DNA of 64,000 bases, from the NCBI RefSeq assembly GCF_000006565.2, contig NC_031475.1, positions 1 to 64,000 of the forward strand. Direction: 5' to 3'. The DNA is from Toxoplasma gondii ME49. Lineage: Eukaryota; Apicomplexa; Conoidasida; Eucoccidiorida; Sarcocystidae. How positions within the stretch are numbered: the first letter of the stretch is position 1; each line of letters opens with the position of its first letter. The notes under the pieces are model-generated. The model was not told the origin of the DNA, searched no databases, and was given only the letters and a program-made list of their open reading frames with translations. The translations under genes and the position numbers were made by a program. Of this stretch, positions 24,450 to 36,448 are shown one piece after another.

Positions 24450-25922
24450 CACCCGTGAACATGCTGCCTAGCGGACACATATCACCCAACGCTACAACGC
24501 TGCGGCTCTCCCGACAGTAGTTTCCTGCCTCTCACTATCCGAGGAGTAGGTGCACGAAGCCGCTTTGGGATGCAGCACCACTGTCAACGAGCGGCGACAG
24601 GATCCACTGCCATGCCACTTCTTACACCCGCGCAGTTCCTCTTCAGCCAATTCCATGAGCAAACACCCGGTCCCACCAAAAGCAACGACCTGCTGTTGCC
24701 TAACTCCCGTCGCGTATGCGAGACCCCGATATCGTGCACGAACGCGTCACTCATTTACCCTCGCCTTCACAGACACCGCTTATTCAACAATTGCGCACAA
24801 ACCTCCGACGTCCACGTACACCCTGTGAGGCAAGGAGGGAATTCACCACAAGAGCTCAGTCTCCAGTAAGAAGTGTTCACACCCATTTTCGACTGCACGT
24901 GCTCCCTGCGAAAACGGGAGGGTGCCCGACGGCCCCTGCTCATTAACGCCTCGAAACGCGTCAGCCATGTCAACACACGGTACATGGTACCCAGCCCGCG
25001 TACACTTCTTCCGGGCTTGCCAGACACGGTCGCTGTCGTCAGGATCAGGAAGTACCCCAAGGACATCTCTGTACTCCTGAAAACCAGGTTTGTGCGCAGA
25101 ATTGCTCAGGAAACTTTGCAGGCACACGAAAGACTGTCACAGTCACCGACGAATGAATAGCAGGGAGGATGCGNNNNNNNNNNNNNNNNNNNNNNNNNNN
25201 NNNNNNNNNNNNNNNNNNNNNNNNNNNNNNNNNNNNNNNNNNNNNNNNNNNNNNNNNNNNNNNNNNNNNNNNNNNNNNNAATTCAGACACACCTGCGCTG
25301 ACACCTGATTCTGTTCTGCACGAAAAGGTGGCTCTCTCCGTCGCCCCAAACCAACAGTGTCTGGCGAACTGTCACCTCATGCTCTCCGGTTACAAAGGTG
25401 ATATCAATTTCAGGTGTAGCTGCCGTCATCGTCCGTAGCACGAGAAAGAAGCCACTGCGTGACACGACATCGATACAAGCATCAACTGTCTGGATCTAAA
25501 AATCACCGCCAAACGTCTTGTGCCAAATGCTTACCTTCGCCATCTGATGAAAGCCGGCATGAATTCCTCAAAAAACATGGTACAATAACATGACTGAGAT
25601 GACTCATTCGCAGTCGCTCTTGCCATCCATTCGTCTGTAGCAGCAGACCTCGAAACTCTGCCAGCGCTTCAGTCCTTCCATCAGGTTCAGAAACTGTTTT
25701 TCTACAAACGAGATAGTCGTCCATTTACCCGTCCATCTGCCGCACCGCCACTCCCCACTCTCTGCATCCATTTGGGCCCATAATCAACCGGTAGACTCAG
25801 ACGTGCTTTCTCACATGCACGTAGAACAAGACAGCGGTCACGTTGCAAGTGGCACCCCTTCTGACGCGCGACCCCGCCTTTGCACCCGGAAGCACAACGA
25901 CCATTTGACGCACTTCAGCAAC
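24450..25922 (+). repeat. Subtelomeric module beta, copy 4
   Basis: This copy is collinear with the other beta copies from CACCCGTGAACATGCTGCC to GCACTTCAGCAACCA. There the sequence passes into module gamma instead of the ending used by copies 2 and 3; the two alternative endings are themselves distant homologues. It contains the N gap 25174-25279. Confidence 0.9.
25174..25279. other. Assembly gap (106 N) inside beta copy 4
   Basis: There are 106 N. The intact copy 5 has about 139 bases between the same flanks (30180-30318). Confidence 0.95.
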
Positions 25923-27215
25923 CACCGGATACGGGGGAAGATATGAACTCGAATAGCAAATTGAGGCACAGTTCGGGAGACCACTGACTCAGCTGTTTTG
26001 TGAGGACGAGACGCGTGTCGTCGGCGTATCCGAAACGGGCTGTTGCAACTCAACACACTGTTCTCCACTTGGACGGGTAATGGGTAACATCACGCGTAGA
26101 GGGTGGTACCGCCAGCCATAAAACACGACAGGCAAACCATGACATGACACACTCACAGATGTTAACTCTCTCATTTGAAACGTCAAATCCGAAACTGTGT
26201 GAATCAAGTGCGTACTCTCCTCAGCTGAGAAACGTCACGATGGCGCCTTCAAGCATCTTCTGATGAAAACGACGCCGACGGCAAAGCCTCGCAAGCTACG
26301 TCGCCCACCCATCCATCTGTCACCGGACCTGCCTACGTCCACTACGCTGTCAGCGGCCCAACATCCACTCACGGCCTCGAATCCTACGTCTCATTGACGT
26401 CAACTCGCGTACACACCTCCCGAATAGTTGTATCACACCACGCACAGTTCGCCCATTATCAAAAAGCTCTCGCATTTCGGCGTCACCTTCGAATCCCTTT
26501 CTACACATATACACTCAGGCGGATCACGATAAAGCAAAGGATCAGTAGGGACCAGAATGGGAGCCTACTCGCGAGTTCGAAATAGACTGGAACTAGCCAC
26601 GCCTTGCTGACCTTTAAGAGCCGTCGCGTGTCGCTCCAGGCTATTGCTTTCCAAGACGTATTCCCTTTACCCTCTGTAAGGCAAGACAACGAATATGCTG
26701 TCTGAACGAAATTAACCTCCCATCTGACCCATCTGCCGCATTGGCACTCCCCTCATGGGAATGTGCCGTCCTTGTGACATCCCATCGAATGGAAATGCAA
26801 CGACGCATTTTTTGCCACATGCCCGTACTCAAGCCACCCTAACACTACATTGAAATCACAATGCCTTGGAAAGAGCCGACCCTGAGTCGCCCGGTCTCTG
26901 TCCAAAGATCGCGTTAAATCGAACTGGAAACACGTGACCAGCGAGCGACGCCAGCCTGTTGGGGACCTAGCACACACCGCTGCACACGTCATCTCCAGGG
27001 AAAGAGCCTCATGGACAGACGAGTGGTTACCAGCATGACGACTGAACCTGAGGCGTTCCTGCCCGCAATGTCGAAGACGACAGCGCTGCAAACCAGCCGA
27101 CTCCGTCATGGACATTGTTTCAAGGAGAGAAAACTCGACAGTGCCTGCCGACAACCACGCACGGTGACACCTGCGATGGTCGTGTCTGACAGAAATAAAG
27201 CTGCTGGCGATTTGT
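25923..27215 (+). repeat. Subtelomeric module gamma, copy 1
   Basis: About 1.29 kb are repeated nearly perfectly at 30963-32248. I counted only a handful of single-base differences, for example near 26272 and 27054. The copies part at GCTGGCGATTT against GCCGTCAATTT. With the adjoining beta copy, a stretch of several kilobases has been duplicated recently. Confidence 0.93.
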
Positions 27216-28420
27216 CATGTTGCACATGCTAGTGGCGATCCCGACACATTCCTCATCCATAGTGGAGCGGCGTCCACCGGTATAGCAAATGTCGTGCTTC
27301 ACTGACATGCACACATAACACACCGCATGGGAAACGATGGGCGGGCAAAACGAGGCTGATTGCAATTTTCGATGCGTTTCTTTGCAGGGCTCAGCCACGG
27401 TTGTCCTGCGCGGACAAGGTGCCGCTCGTCGCTGTATACACACGCACGTGTTACGGCACTTCACACTAGTAGTCTTGAGAAAATCAGATGAATCAGATGC
27501 GCTACCACGAGTAGCAGCCGTCGACATGTTCGATCGAGCACAATTAACAGTATGAGAGACAATATCATTGCAATTTCCCATTCTCCAACCAAAGCACCAC
27601 ACATGGCAAGTGCGTAAGACGTGCGTACTCGAGGCGCCTGCAGGACTCCAAGCAGACGTCACGTGAAGGCGTGGGTAAAGCAGCTCGTCCGCGGTCATAT
27701 CTTCTGTCTACCCGTCACACTCTGCAACTTTTGAAACGCACAATACTGTCCGCGCGCGGAATTCATATCGGTTCCAGAACTGATGTAATACAAACGACAT
27801 AGTCGCCCATTTATAAATTCACCTGGCGCATCACCGCTCGAACATGTTCCTGTTCCATCTGGTCGATAAGTTCATCATTAAGAGCAAACATGCTACCTCA
27901 GACAAGTCCAACACGAACGATATCAAAATATACGTGGCACCTGACACACAAGTAACCCCGTACCAGCAACCAAAACAACGATCATCGTACCACGTTCTAC
28001 GACAAAACCGAAACTGGGGAGGCTGTGGAAATCCAGAGCGGGTCCACATACAGATTAGACCCTGTCTCGCTGTTCAGCATCACTAAGGTTCTAGTCGTCG
28101 CGGTGCATGAACAGACGCATTCCACCAAAACACACTAGTGTTCCCGTCGCGCCTGGAGACACGCAATATCGCTCGTACGTTCCCTCGACACCGCCTTGTA
28201 GCAGAAACACACGCTCGATTCGTCACATTTTGAGGCACCCCCCTCACGTATAACGATTACACTGACTAGCTCGTAACATGTCCGTACCAGAGGATCCTGC
28301 AGAAAACCGCACTGGATCTTAGCACAATTACCTGGACAACACAGCACCACAGACGCCGTCCATTGTCCACAATCCATCCTACGTCCACCGTGCCATCTAT
28401 CCTCCTGCACAAGGAACCCC
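27216..28420. other. Unassigned spacer, mostly single-copy
   Basis: No supported gene was found. The sequence is less C/A-biased than the modules, with mixed short frames on both strands. The end (about 28380-28420) leads into the diverged alpha landmark. Confidence 0.4.
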
Positions 28421-29439
28421 CAAAATCAACACGTTGTCAGGGACCACGCCGCACATCCAGTCGCGCAGCGTACGTCTGATTGTGGGAAATACACGCAGAC
28501 ACATTCCTATTGTTGGTCCATTTTACGCACAACTCGCCCACGCTCCCAAACACCTATCTCGCTTTTCGGTGCCAACATCGAAGCCTTGGCTACCTACGCG
28601 GGACTGAATAGGGACAACAGGAAACGAGGTTGCGGGGGACACTGTGAACACACCCAGGTCGGTCTGAGAAAATCCAAAACCAACCCGGCTGTTCCGGCAT
28701 CGGCGTGTCCCCTCACCTCCATGTACGCGATCGCTGCCAGAAACGGATTTCAACGCGCTCCCCCACACTTGACGTCACGTTACATACTCTCAACCACACA
28801 CACATCACCTCACGCCACACATCTGCCATTCTCCCCAGAATCTCATTCCGACACAACATGCTAGCGGTGGCGAAGTCCCACGGAGACGGAGACACCTAAC
28901 ATCACGGGAACGTTCCGTCGACACCACGACCTCACAACAAGCATCGCCCGCTCCATTACATTCCTATAGCTTCCCCCTCATGGGAAACGCCTCAACTGAA
29001 TAACGTGTGACATATGCGTACAATCATGCACCAGTGCCGACGTCACGAGTCCGCCTTGCCACCCAACCACCTGCCCCAGGACCCCCCACAATCAGCACGT
29101 GATCAGGGTCCACGCCGCACATCCAGTCGCGCAGTGTACGTGTGATTGTGGCAAATGCACACAGACACATTCCTATTGTTGGTCCATTTTACGCACAACT
29201 CGCCCACGCTCCCAAACACCTCTTTCGCATTTCGGCGTCAACATCGAATTTCACCTACCAGCAGGAGCTGAACACAGAAACGACAGCACCGCAGAACACA
29301 ATGCAGCTCACAGAATAGACACCCAGCTCCGTCTGAGAAAATACACTACCCACCACGATGCTCTGGCGTCGACGTGTCGCCTCTCCTCCCTCTAGGAACT
29401 CGCTTCCAGAAACGGATTCCAACGCGCTTGCCCAGACTT
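28421..29439 (+). repeat. Subtelomeric module alpha, array 4 (about 1.7 units)
   Basis: The landmark is mutated near 28430 and intact near 29093. The first unit copies the array 2 type up to the CCTCCATGTA site and then switches to the array 1 type, which contains the palindrome GGAACGTTCC at 28907-28916. The hybrid unit is direct evidence of recombination between unit types. Confidence 0.88.
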
Positions 29440-30962
29440 GACACCCGTGAACATGCTGCCTAGCGGACACATATCACCCAACGCTACAACGCTGTGGCTG
29501 TCCCGACGGCAGTTTCCTGCCTCTCACTATCCGTGGAGTAGGTGCACGAAGCCGCTTTGGGATGCAGCACCACTGTCAACGAGCGGCGACAGGATCCACT
29601 GCCATGCCACTTCTTACACCCGCGCAGTTCCTCTTCAGCCAATTCCATGAGCAAACACCCGGTCCCACCAAAAGCAACGACCTGCTGTTGCCTAACTCCC
29701 GTCGCGTATGCGAGACCCCGATATCGTGCACGAACGCGTCACTCATTTACCCTCGCCTTCACAGACACCGCTTATTCAACAATTGCGCACAAACCTCCGA
29801 CGTCTCCCTACACTCAGTGAGCCAAGGCGGGAATTCACCACAAGAGCTCAGTCTCCAGTAAGAAGTGTTCACACCCATTTTCGACTGCACGTGCTCCCTG
29901 CGAAAACGGGAGGGTGCCCGACGGCCCCTGCTCATTAACGCCTCGAAACGCGTCAGCCATGTCAACACACGGTACATGGTACCCAGCCCGCGTACACCAG
30001 CCCGCGTACACTTCTTCCGGGCTTGCCAGACACGGTCGCTGTCGTCAGGATCAGGAAGTACCCCAAGGACATCTCTGTACTCCTGAAAACCAGGTTTGTG
30101 CGCAGAATTGCTCAGGAAACTTTGCAGGCACACGAAAGACTGTCACAGTCACCAACGGATGAATAGCAGGGAGGATGCGACAGACCGAAGAGGAAGGACG
30201 TCACGCAGCACTTTCGTTCCGGCCCTTGCACGACCACGACCGTGCGCCAGGAACACGAGGAACGGAGGCCATGCCAGAAGAAATATCAATGCTGGGGAAG
30301 TGGAGACTCGCGATAACGAATTCAGACACACCTGCGCTGACACCTGATTCTGTTCTGCACGAAAAGGTGGCTCTCTCCGTCGCCCCAAACCAACAGTGTC
30401 TGGCGAACTGTCACCTCATGCTCTCCGGTTACAAAGGTGATATCAATTTCAGGTGTAGCTGTCGTGGCCGTCCTTTGCAGAAAACATAATCCAGCTCTTA
30501 ACACGACGTCGCTACTGTTAAGTTCGTTGGCCAAAGCATCACCATCCAAAATATTATGGTGAGTACATACTGGCCCCCTCTGAGGAAATGCTCCGAGGTC
30601 CCCTGACAAAGCATGGGATAACAATGTGGCTGGCTGAGTTGACGGTTCTTCAGGCACTCTTTCCGTCCATTCACTTGCAACAGCAACCCTTGAAAACATT
30701 ACGGTAGATCCACTCGCTTCTTCCATATCAGACATGCATTTACTACACACGGAAAACCCGTCCATTTACCCATCCATCTGCCGCACCGCCACTCCCCACT
30801 CTCTGCATCCATTTGGGCCCATAATCAACCGGTAGACTCAGACGTGCTTTCTCACATGCACGTAGAACAAGACAGCGGTCACGTTGCAAGTGGCACCCCT
30901 TCTGACGCGCGACCCCGCCTTTGCACCCGGAAGCTCAACGACCATTTGACGCACTTCAGCAA
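29440..30962 (+). repeat. Subtelomeric module beta, copy 5 (complete, with divergent patch)
   Basis: This is the only beta copy without a gap, and it serves as reference for the others. From about 30466 to 30765 it carries a strongly diverged homologue of the sequence seen in copies 2-4, while both flanks are nearly identical to those copies. It passes into gamma copy 2 at 30963. Confidence 0.92.
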
Positions 30963-32248
30963 CCACCGGATACGGGGGAAGATATGAACTCGAATAGCAA
31001 ATTGAGGCACAGTTCGGGAGACCACTGACTCAGCTGTTTTGTGAGGACGAGACGCGTGTCGTCGGCGTATCCGAAACGGGCTGTTGCAACTCAACACACT
31101 GTTCTCCACTTGGACGGGTAATGGGTAACATCACGCGTAGAGGGTGGTACCGCCAGCCATAAAACACGACAGGCAAACCATGACATGACACACTCACAGA
31201 TGTTAACTCTCTCATTTGAAACGTCAAATCCGAAACTGTGTGAATCAAGTGCGTACTCTCCTCAGCTGAGAAACGTCACGATGGCGCCTTCAAGCATCTT
31301 CTGATGAAAACGACGCCAACGGCAAAGCCTCGCAAGCTACGTCGCCCACCCATCCATCTGTCACCGGACCTGCCTACGTCCACTACGCTGTCAGCGGCCC
31401 AACATCCACTCACGGCCTCGAATCCTACGTCTCATTGACGTCAACTCGCGTACACACCTCCCGAATAGTTGTATCACACCACGCACAGTTCGCCCATTAT
31501 CAAAAGCTCTCGCATTTCGGCGTCACCTTCNNNNNNNNNNNNNNNNNNNNACACATATACATTCAGGCGGATCACGATAAAGCAAAGGATCAGTAGGGAC
31601 CAGAATGGGAGCCTACTCGCGAGTTCGAAATAGACTGGAACTAGCCACGCCTTGCTGACCTTTAAGAGCCGTCGCGTGTCGCTCCAGGCTATTGCTTTCC
31701 AAGACGTATTCCCTTTACCCTCTGTAAGGCAAGACAACGAATATGCTGTCTGAACGAAATTAACCTCCCATCTGACCCATCTGCCGCATTGGCACTCCCC
31801 TCATGGGAATGTGCCGTCCTTGTGACATCCCATCGAATGGAAATGCAACGACGCATTTTTTGCCACATGCCCGTACTCAAGCCACCCTAACACTACATTG
31901 AAATCACAATGCCTTGGAAAGAGCCGACCCTGAGTCGCCCGGTCTCTGTCCAAAGATCGCGTTAAATCGAACTGGAAACACGTGACCAGCGAGCGACGCC
32001 AGCCTGTTGGGGACCTAGCACACACCGCTGCACACGTCATCTCCAGGGAAAGAGCCTCATGGACAGACGAGTGGTTACCAGCATGACGACTGAACCTGAG
32101 GCATTCCTGCCCGCAATGTCGAAGACGACAGCGCTGCAAACCAGCCGACTCCGTCATGGACATTGTTTCAAGGAGAGAAAACTCGACAGTGCCTGCCGAC
32201 AACCACGCACGGTGACACCTGCGATGGCCGTGTCTGACAGAAATGAAG
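30963..32248 (+). repeat. Subtelomeric module gamma, copy 2
   Basis: This is a near-identical copy of 25923-27215, with a 20-N gap at 31531-31550 that replaces about 12 bases of copy 1. A one-base deletion (CAAAAGCTC against CAAAAAGCTC) lies beside the gap. Confidence 0.93.
31531..31550. other. Assembly gap (20 N) inside gamma copy 2
   Basis: The 20 N are a nominal gap. Copy 1 shows about 12 bases at this place. Confidence 0.95.
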
Positions 32249-32828
32249 CTGCCGTCAATTTACCCACATGCAGAACTGCTGCGAGCTTTTCCGTCAGAGT
32301 TCTCTTTTAGATGGGTGTGACGTCCGAAGGAAAAACAAACAGATCCTGCGGCGCAGGTCCAGCAACACGGAGGCCGATGTGTTCGTGTCAACCTAGCGGG
32401 CACCACATATAAAGAAGAAAGGTCGGCGGGCAGACGGGCATCAAAAACGAACTTCACAGATGTGCAGGCCGTTATGTTGCGTCTGTTCTGCGAGAAAAAG
32501 GTGCCACTCACTGCTCTACACAAACGGGCATGTCGCAGTAGTTTGAGCTAGTGATCTCGACAAAACCAGGCGGCTGACGCAAACACCACCTGTAGCGTCC
32601 GTCGACTGCCAGTCAAAACGAAACGCCTCCCTCAATAAAACATCAGTGAATACATTCATCTAGCCGGAGCACCTGCGATCGCTTAATGCGTGCGTACTCG
32701 ACCCTCCTGACGAATTTCGCGACGAGCCACGGAGCAGAAATAGAATGAAGCCGTCGCAGCAGCAACTCGTCCAGTCACACCCGTCGCCCACCCACATGCA
32801 GTCGGAACGCTCCAAAACTAATACGCTG
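32249..32828. other. Unassigned spacer
   Basis: I recognise no gene and no second copy. Confidence 0.4.
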
Positions 32829-33290
32829 TGAGCGCCGCGGCCCCGCACAACCAACCCCACATTCTCTCTACTATAAGCAACAGCGCCCCTATCCGGCCGC
32901 CGATACGCTGCGAGACATCTTCACACGCATCTTACCTACAGTGCCCGGCGCTCACCAATAGAGCACATACGTTTCCGCACGCACAGCAATAATGACGGAG
33001 ATGGAGCTGCACGTGGCTCCCGGGCACGAAACCACAACCCCGCCCCTACATCTGCGAACACAGCGAATCAGTGGCGCCTCATACAGACAAACGAAGGCCG
33101 GGGAAGAGACGACATTCAGCATCATATTCAAATGCAGCTCTGCGGACCGCTCCCACTCTTATGGCCTCTAAAAAAGATGTTCCTCCTGTTGGACTGCGCG
33201 GACAAGCAGGGAATGAGGCTTCATACTGGTCTTTTCGCGTCGGATGGACAGTACGCGACATCACGTGTAGCTGCTGTCGAGGTCCTCAAT
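32829..33290 (+). repeat. Subtelomeric module delta, copy 1 (left part)
   Basis: This matches 36449-36905 almost exactly, from GAGCGCCGCGGCCCCGCAC to CTGTCGAGGTCCTC, then diverges. The frames inside are short and occur in several phases, so I do not call a gene. Confidence 0.9.
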
Positions 33291-33720
33291 CATGTGCAAG
33301 TCTCCGAACCGGGACACGTCGTTCCTGTACGTCGCCAGATCATGATACCAGATATCTCTAGTTAACTTCATGTAAAGATTTCATACTTGTAGTATCTGAT
33401 GAAATTATCACGGTCTCAATCAATTTACTTGCGATGAAGGTGTCTCGGGAGCATCACGCCATCCGCCTGCTCTGCCACTTTTTGACCACATACACGACGT
33501 CAGCGCAAGGGCGCATTCCCTACAGCCGGCTTTCATATCTGCCCGTCACTGCTCTCGACAGACGCGCACGCCTCCGTATAGCATGCCCCATTAACACACA
33601 GATCGGGCACGCTCCTGACTTATAGGCATGCGTTTGGATATAAACCTTAATTTTCGCCCGACCTACCAGCTCAGTCTGAGCAAGTCAAACAACAAGCGGT
33701 CGACACGCCCTGCTGTGAGC
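33291..33720. other. Unassigned spacer
   Basis: The sequence separates delta 1 from epsilon 1. No gene and no second copy was recognised. Confidence 0.4.
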
Positions 33721-34862
33721 AGACACTCATGCAACGGAAACAACACGGAACAAGTTGTGCCTTGCTCGCGTCTTGGTATCAGCTCGTTACCCGCTGGACC
33801 GCCCCCCCTCCCCGTATTCCAACGCCCTCCTTAACCCCCAACATAGATGAAGAAGTCGCTCAATAAGCACGCACCACCTCGTGCCACACATCGGTCGCCC
33901 ACATCTGATGCAGCTGCCCGTCCCTAAAAACCCCTATTCAATGGCTACCCGAACCGTAATGGACCGCCGAACTAAACGCAAGATCCTTGCTAGCCACTTG
34001 CCATTGTTACTCCCCCTGATGCAGCCGGCCAGGTCGCCTACACAAGATTATTCACATGCTACGCGTCCTACACAAGAACAGCCCGAATCTGGTGCTGCCA
34101 TCCACTCCCCCCCTCATCGCTTCCTTCTGCTGAATCCTGACGCCCTTGATTCGTTCGCGCGGGCGTTACATCCAACGTCTCCTCGTCATCACCAGCCCCT
34201 GTGCATCCACGTCCATGTGCTTACTGCCTGTGCAACACGGTCACAAAGCATCAAACTCCTAGACCCAAAAGATGTGCAAATACCTGCCGCGCTTGCCACC
34301 ACCAACAGAGTTCGAGTGAAACGTGTTCGACGTCTCGTCCTGTTCTACCAACGCAACGCAAATCCAGCACCCCCCAGGCAGTGCAGCTGTCCCGTCACAA
34401 AACAAAAGAAACACAAGATCGGCACACTGACGACACGCTTCTGACTTCTCAATCACAACAAGCATGTAGCCGCCTGTGCTGAAAGTGACAAGGGTTAACA
34501 ACATAAGGGTCCTTCAACCAGTTCTTACCACTCCTACACGTATTTCACTAAGGAGAACCGACTCTCGGCAAGGACCGCCTCTCCACAATCACAAACAATT
34601 AGCAAGGCATGCAATGCACTCAGCATCCAGAGTCACACAGATTGAGCTGTGACGAATGCAGGCGCGACACGAAGCACCTCACGCGACAAGACTGCGCCAC
34701 ACTCCAGCGGCCACAACCAGCGCCGGCAATGGGGAAAAACGGAGCACTCAACAACACATGAGCACACATTCACAACCGTCAACAAAGTGTGGCGCCATAC
34801 CAGCGTACATTCGTACACGGAAACGAGTTAGAATGCCACTCTAGCCCACGCATTCCTACGGA
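33721..34862 (+). repeat. Subtelomeric module epsilon, copy 1
   Basis: This copy is nearly identical to copies at 37256-38408 and 39654-40766 and partly to 41808-42797. It contains the longest repeated frame of the zone, 187 codons at 33881-34444 (+). That frame is basic, Pro/Arg/His-rich, lacks a signal peptide or recognisable domain, and overlaps other open frames on both strands. I treat it as a by-product of C-rich composition. Confidence 0.9.
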
Positions 34863-35733
34863 GTTTGCTACTGACATATCGTGCCTCGTCATTTGGACAT
34901 ACGGTCTGGAGCTGGCGAAGCACACCAAGCCACGGTGTAGGGAGTACGCATCTGGCACAGCCGATACTAGAGAGGATTCATCCTCTGCGCCAGGCTCCCC
35001 TGCTATCTAATGGCTAAGAGAGGCGGGTCCACTAAGACGGTACAGGCGCAACACGTCACACCAGCTGCCACCTTGAGTGGGATGTCACGCACCAGAATAT
35101 CCCTATCCGAGGGCATAGGAATTTTCACCTGTCGCTCATTTCTTGTGCATGATCGACGTTGCTGCTACTCTAGCAACGGTCACTCCTGATCCTGTCTCTA
35201 AACCTTAGACGCCGTACCTTTGCAATCTGAAAACGCGAAGCAAGTCGAAACGAATTGGCCCACATATGCTCCTGCCACCAAAAGTACCCGCTGAAGAGAT
35301 GTTGGTGTGATCACAACACAACGACACGAATGACGATCACGCAAAACCACTACTCCACCCACGCTGTATACCGTCCCAAAAACGCTCTCGCCAAATGCGC
35401 CGGCACGGGGCATGCACATCCCCGCACAACGACACCTCCTGTCCACCGTGTAATAATATCCAGACTGCGATGGTTGTATAGCTCAAATGCAAGAGATTGT
35501 GTAACCCAATACCACAAACAGTGACTAGCTCCACAACGGTACTTTACAACTCTGCAACATGACACTGTAACCCGACTCACCAGTCTTCCGATCATCCCTT
35601 TCCCAAAACCCACAAAACCTGCTGCCTCTACCTCAGGAGTCGCCCCCTCAGCAACTAGCCAAGGTCACGCTTCTTCTGTTCATGGTCATGCAACATGGAC
35701 TTAAAAACTCTATAGAAACGACGCACGTCACAA
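34863..35733. other. Spacer with a diverged second copy at 43.1-43.5 kb
   Basis: About 35225-35700 is a diverged relative of 43105-43470; both carry TCGCTATGGTT/TGCGATGGTT, then ACAGCTC, then CAACCCAATACCA. The block sits between epsilon 1 and zeta 1 but is missing between epsilon 2 and zeta 2, so it was inserted or lost. Confidence 0.6.
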
Positions 35734-36332
35734 GTCACCTACCGCCTGAGTGCGATACCCGGACCACCATCGCTTTAGCCATGAAAAGTCTCGACGCTGA
35801 CCGCCCGCAGGACTCTGCCACCCCACTGACGCGCACGGTAACGTAGTCGCCACTTTCATCCACTTCCACAGGGACCCCAGCACGACGGCATGCAGCGCAT
35901 CGCCTCTCGTCCTCGCGCGATGCCACGGGTTCCTGTCCCCACCAATGCAGGGCCGTTGTCGTCCTTCAAACCCTCGATAGAAGCTGGACTAGTTATGACA
36001 GCTAAATGTATTGGATCAAATGCACACGCACCACAAGGCCGGTCTAGACTTCTGGTGCCGCTACACGAACGCACAAGTATTGAGATAACAGCAGCGCTCA
36101 AACAAATGTCCAAAGGCTACGCACCTCCCAGCACCACAACTGCACGCGCCATGTGGCTACCCCCATGCCGCATAGTCCCAGTCTCATTCCCCGCACACCC
36201 TGATCCCCCCACCGTCTCGTTGCAGCATCGGACATGCTGCATACGATCCACCGGACGCGCCACACATGGCGGCGAAACCTTCCGGATTGAATGATACCTC
36301 AAAGCCTATGAAACACCCATACTTTGGTCAGC
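35734..36332 (+). repeat. Subtelomeric module zeta, copy 1
   Basis: This copy matches 38477-39075 and, for its first 300 bases, 40835-41136. Landmarks are TACCGCCTGAGTGCGATACC and GAAACACCCATACTTTG. No coding signature was seen. Confidence 0.9.
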
Positions 36333-36448
36333 TGCAAAGGCACAGGGGAAGCCATTATCTAGGACCAATAAGCATCGGTGACTTCGGAGCAGTGGCCGAC
36401 TCTCACTCTATTGCCAATGTCCCTCTCCATGCACAAAACATACGCTGG

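Noticed and set aside
33881..34444. 187-codon frame in epsilon copies (also 37426-37989 and 41902-42465) as a conserved gene
   Set aside because: Identity between copies comes from whole-module duplication, since non-frame sequence is equally conserved. Overlapping frames are open on both strands, the composition is Arg/Pro/His-rich, and there is no domain or signal peptide.
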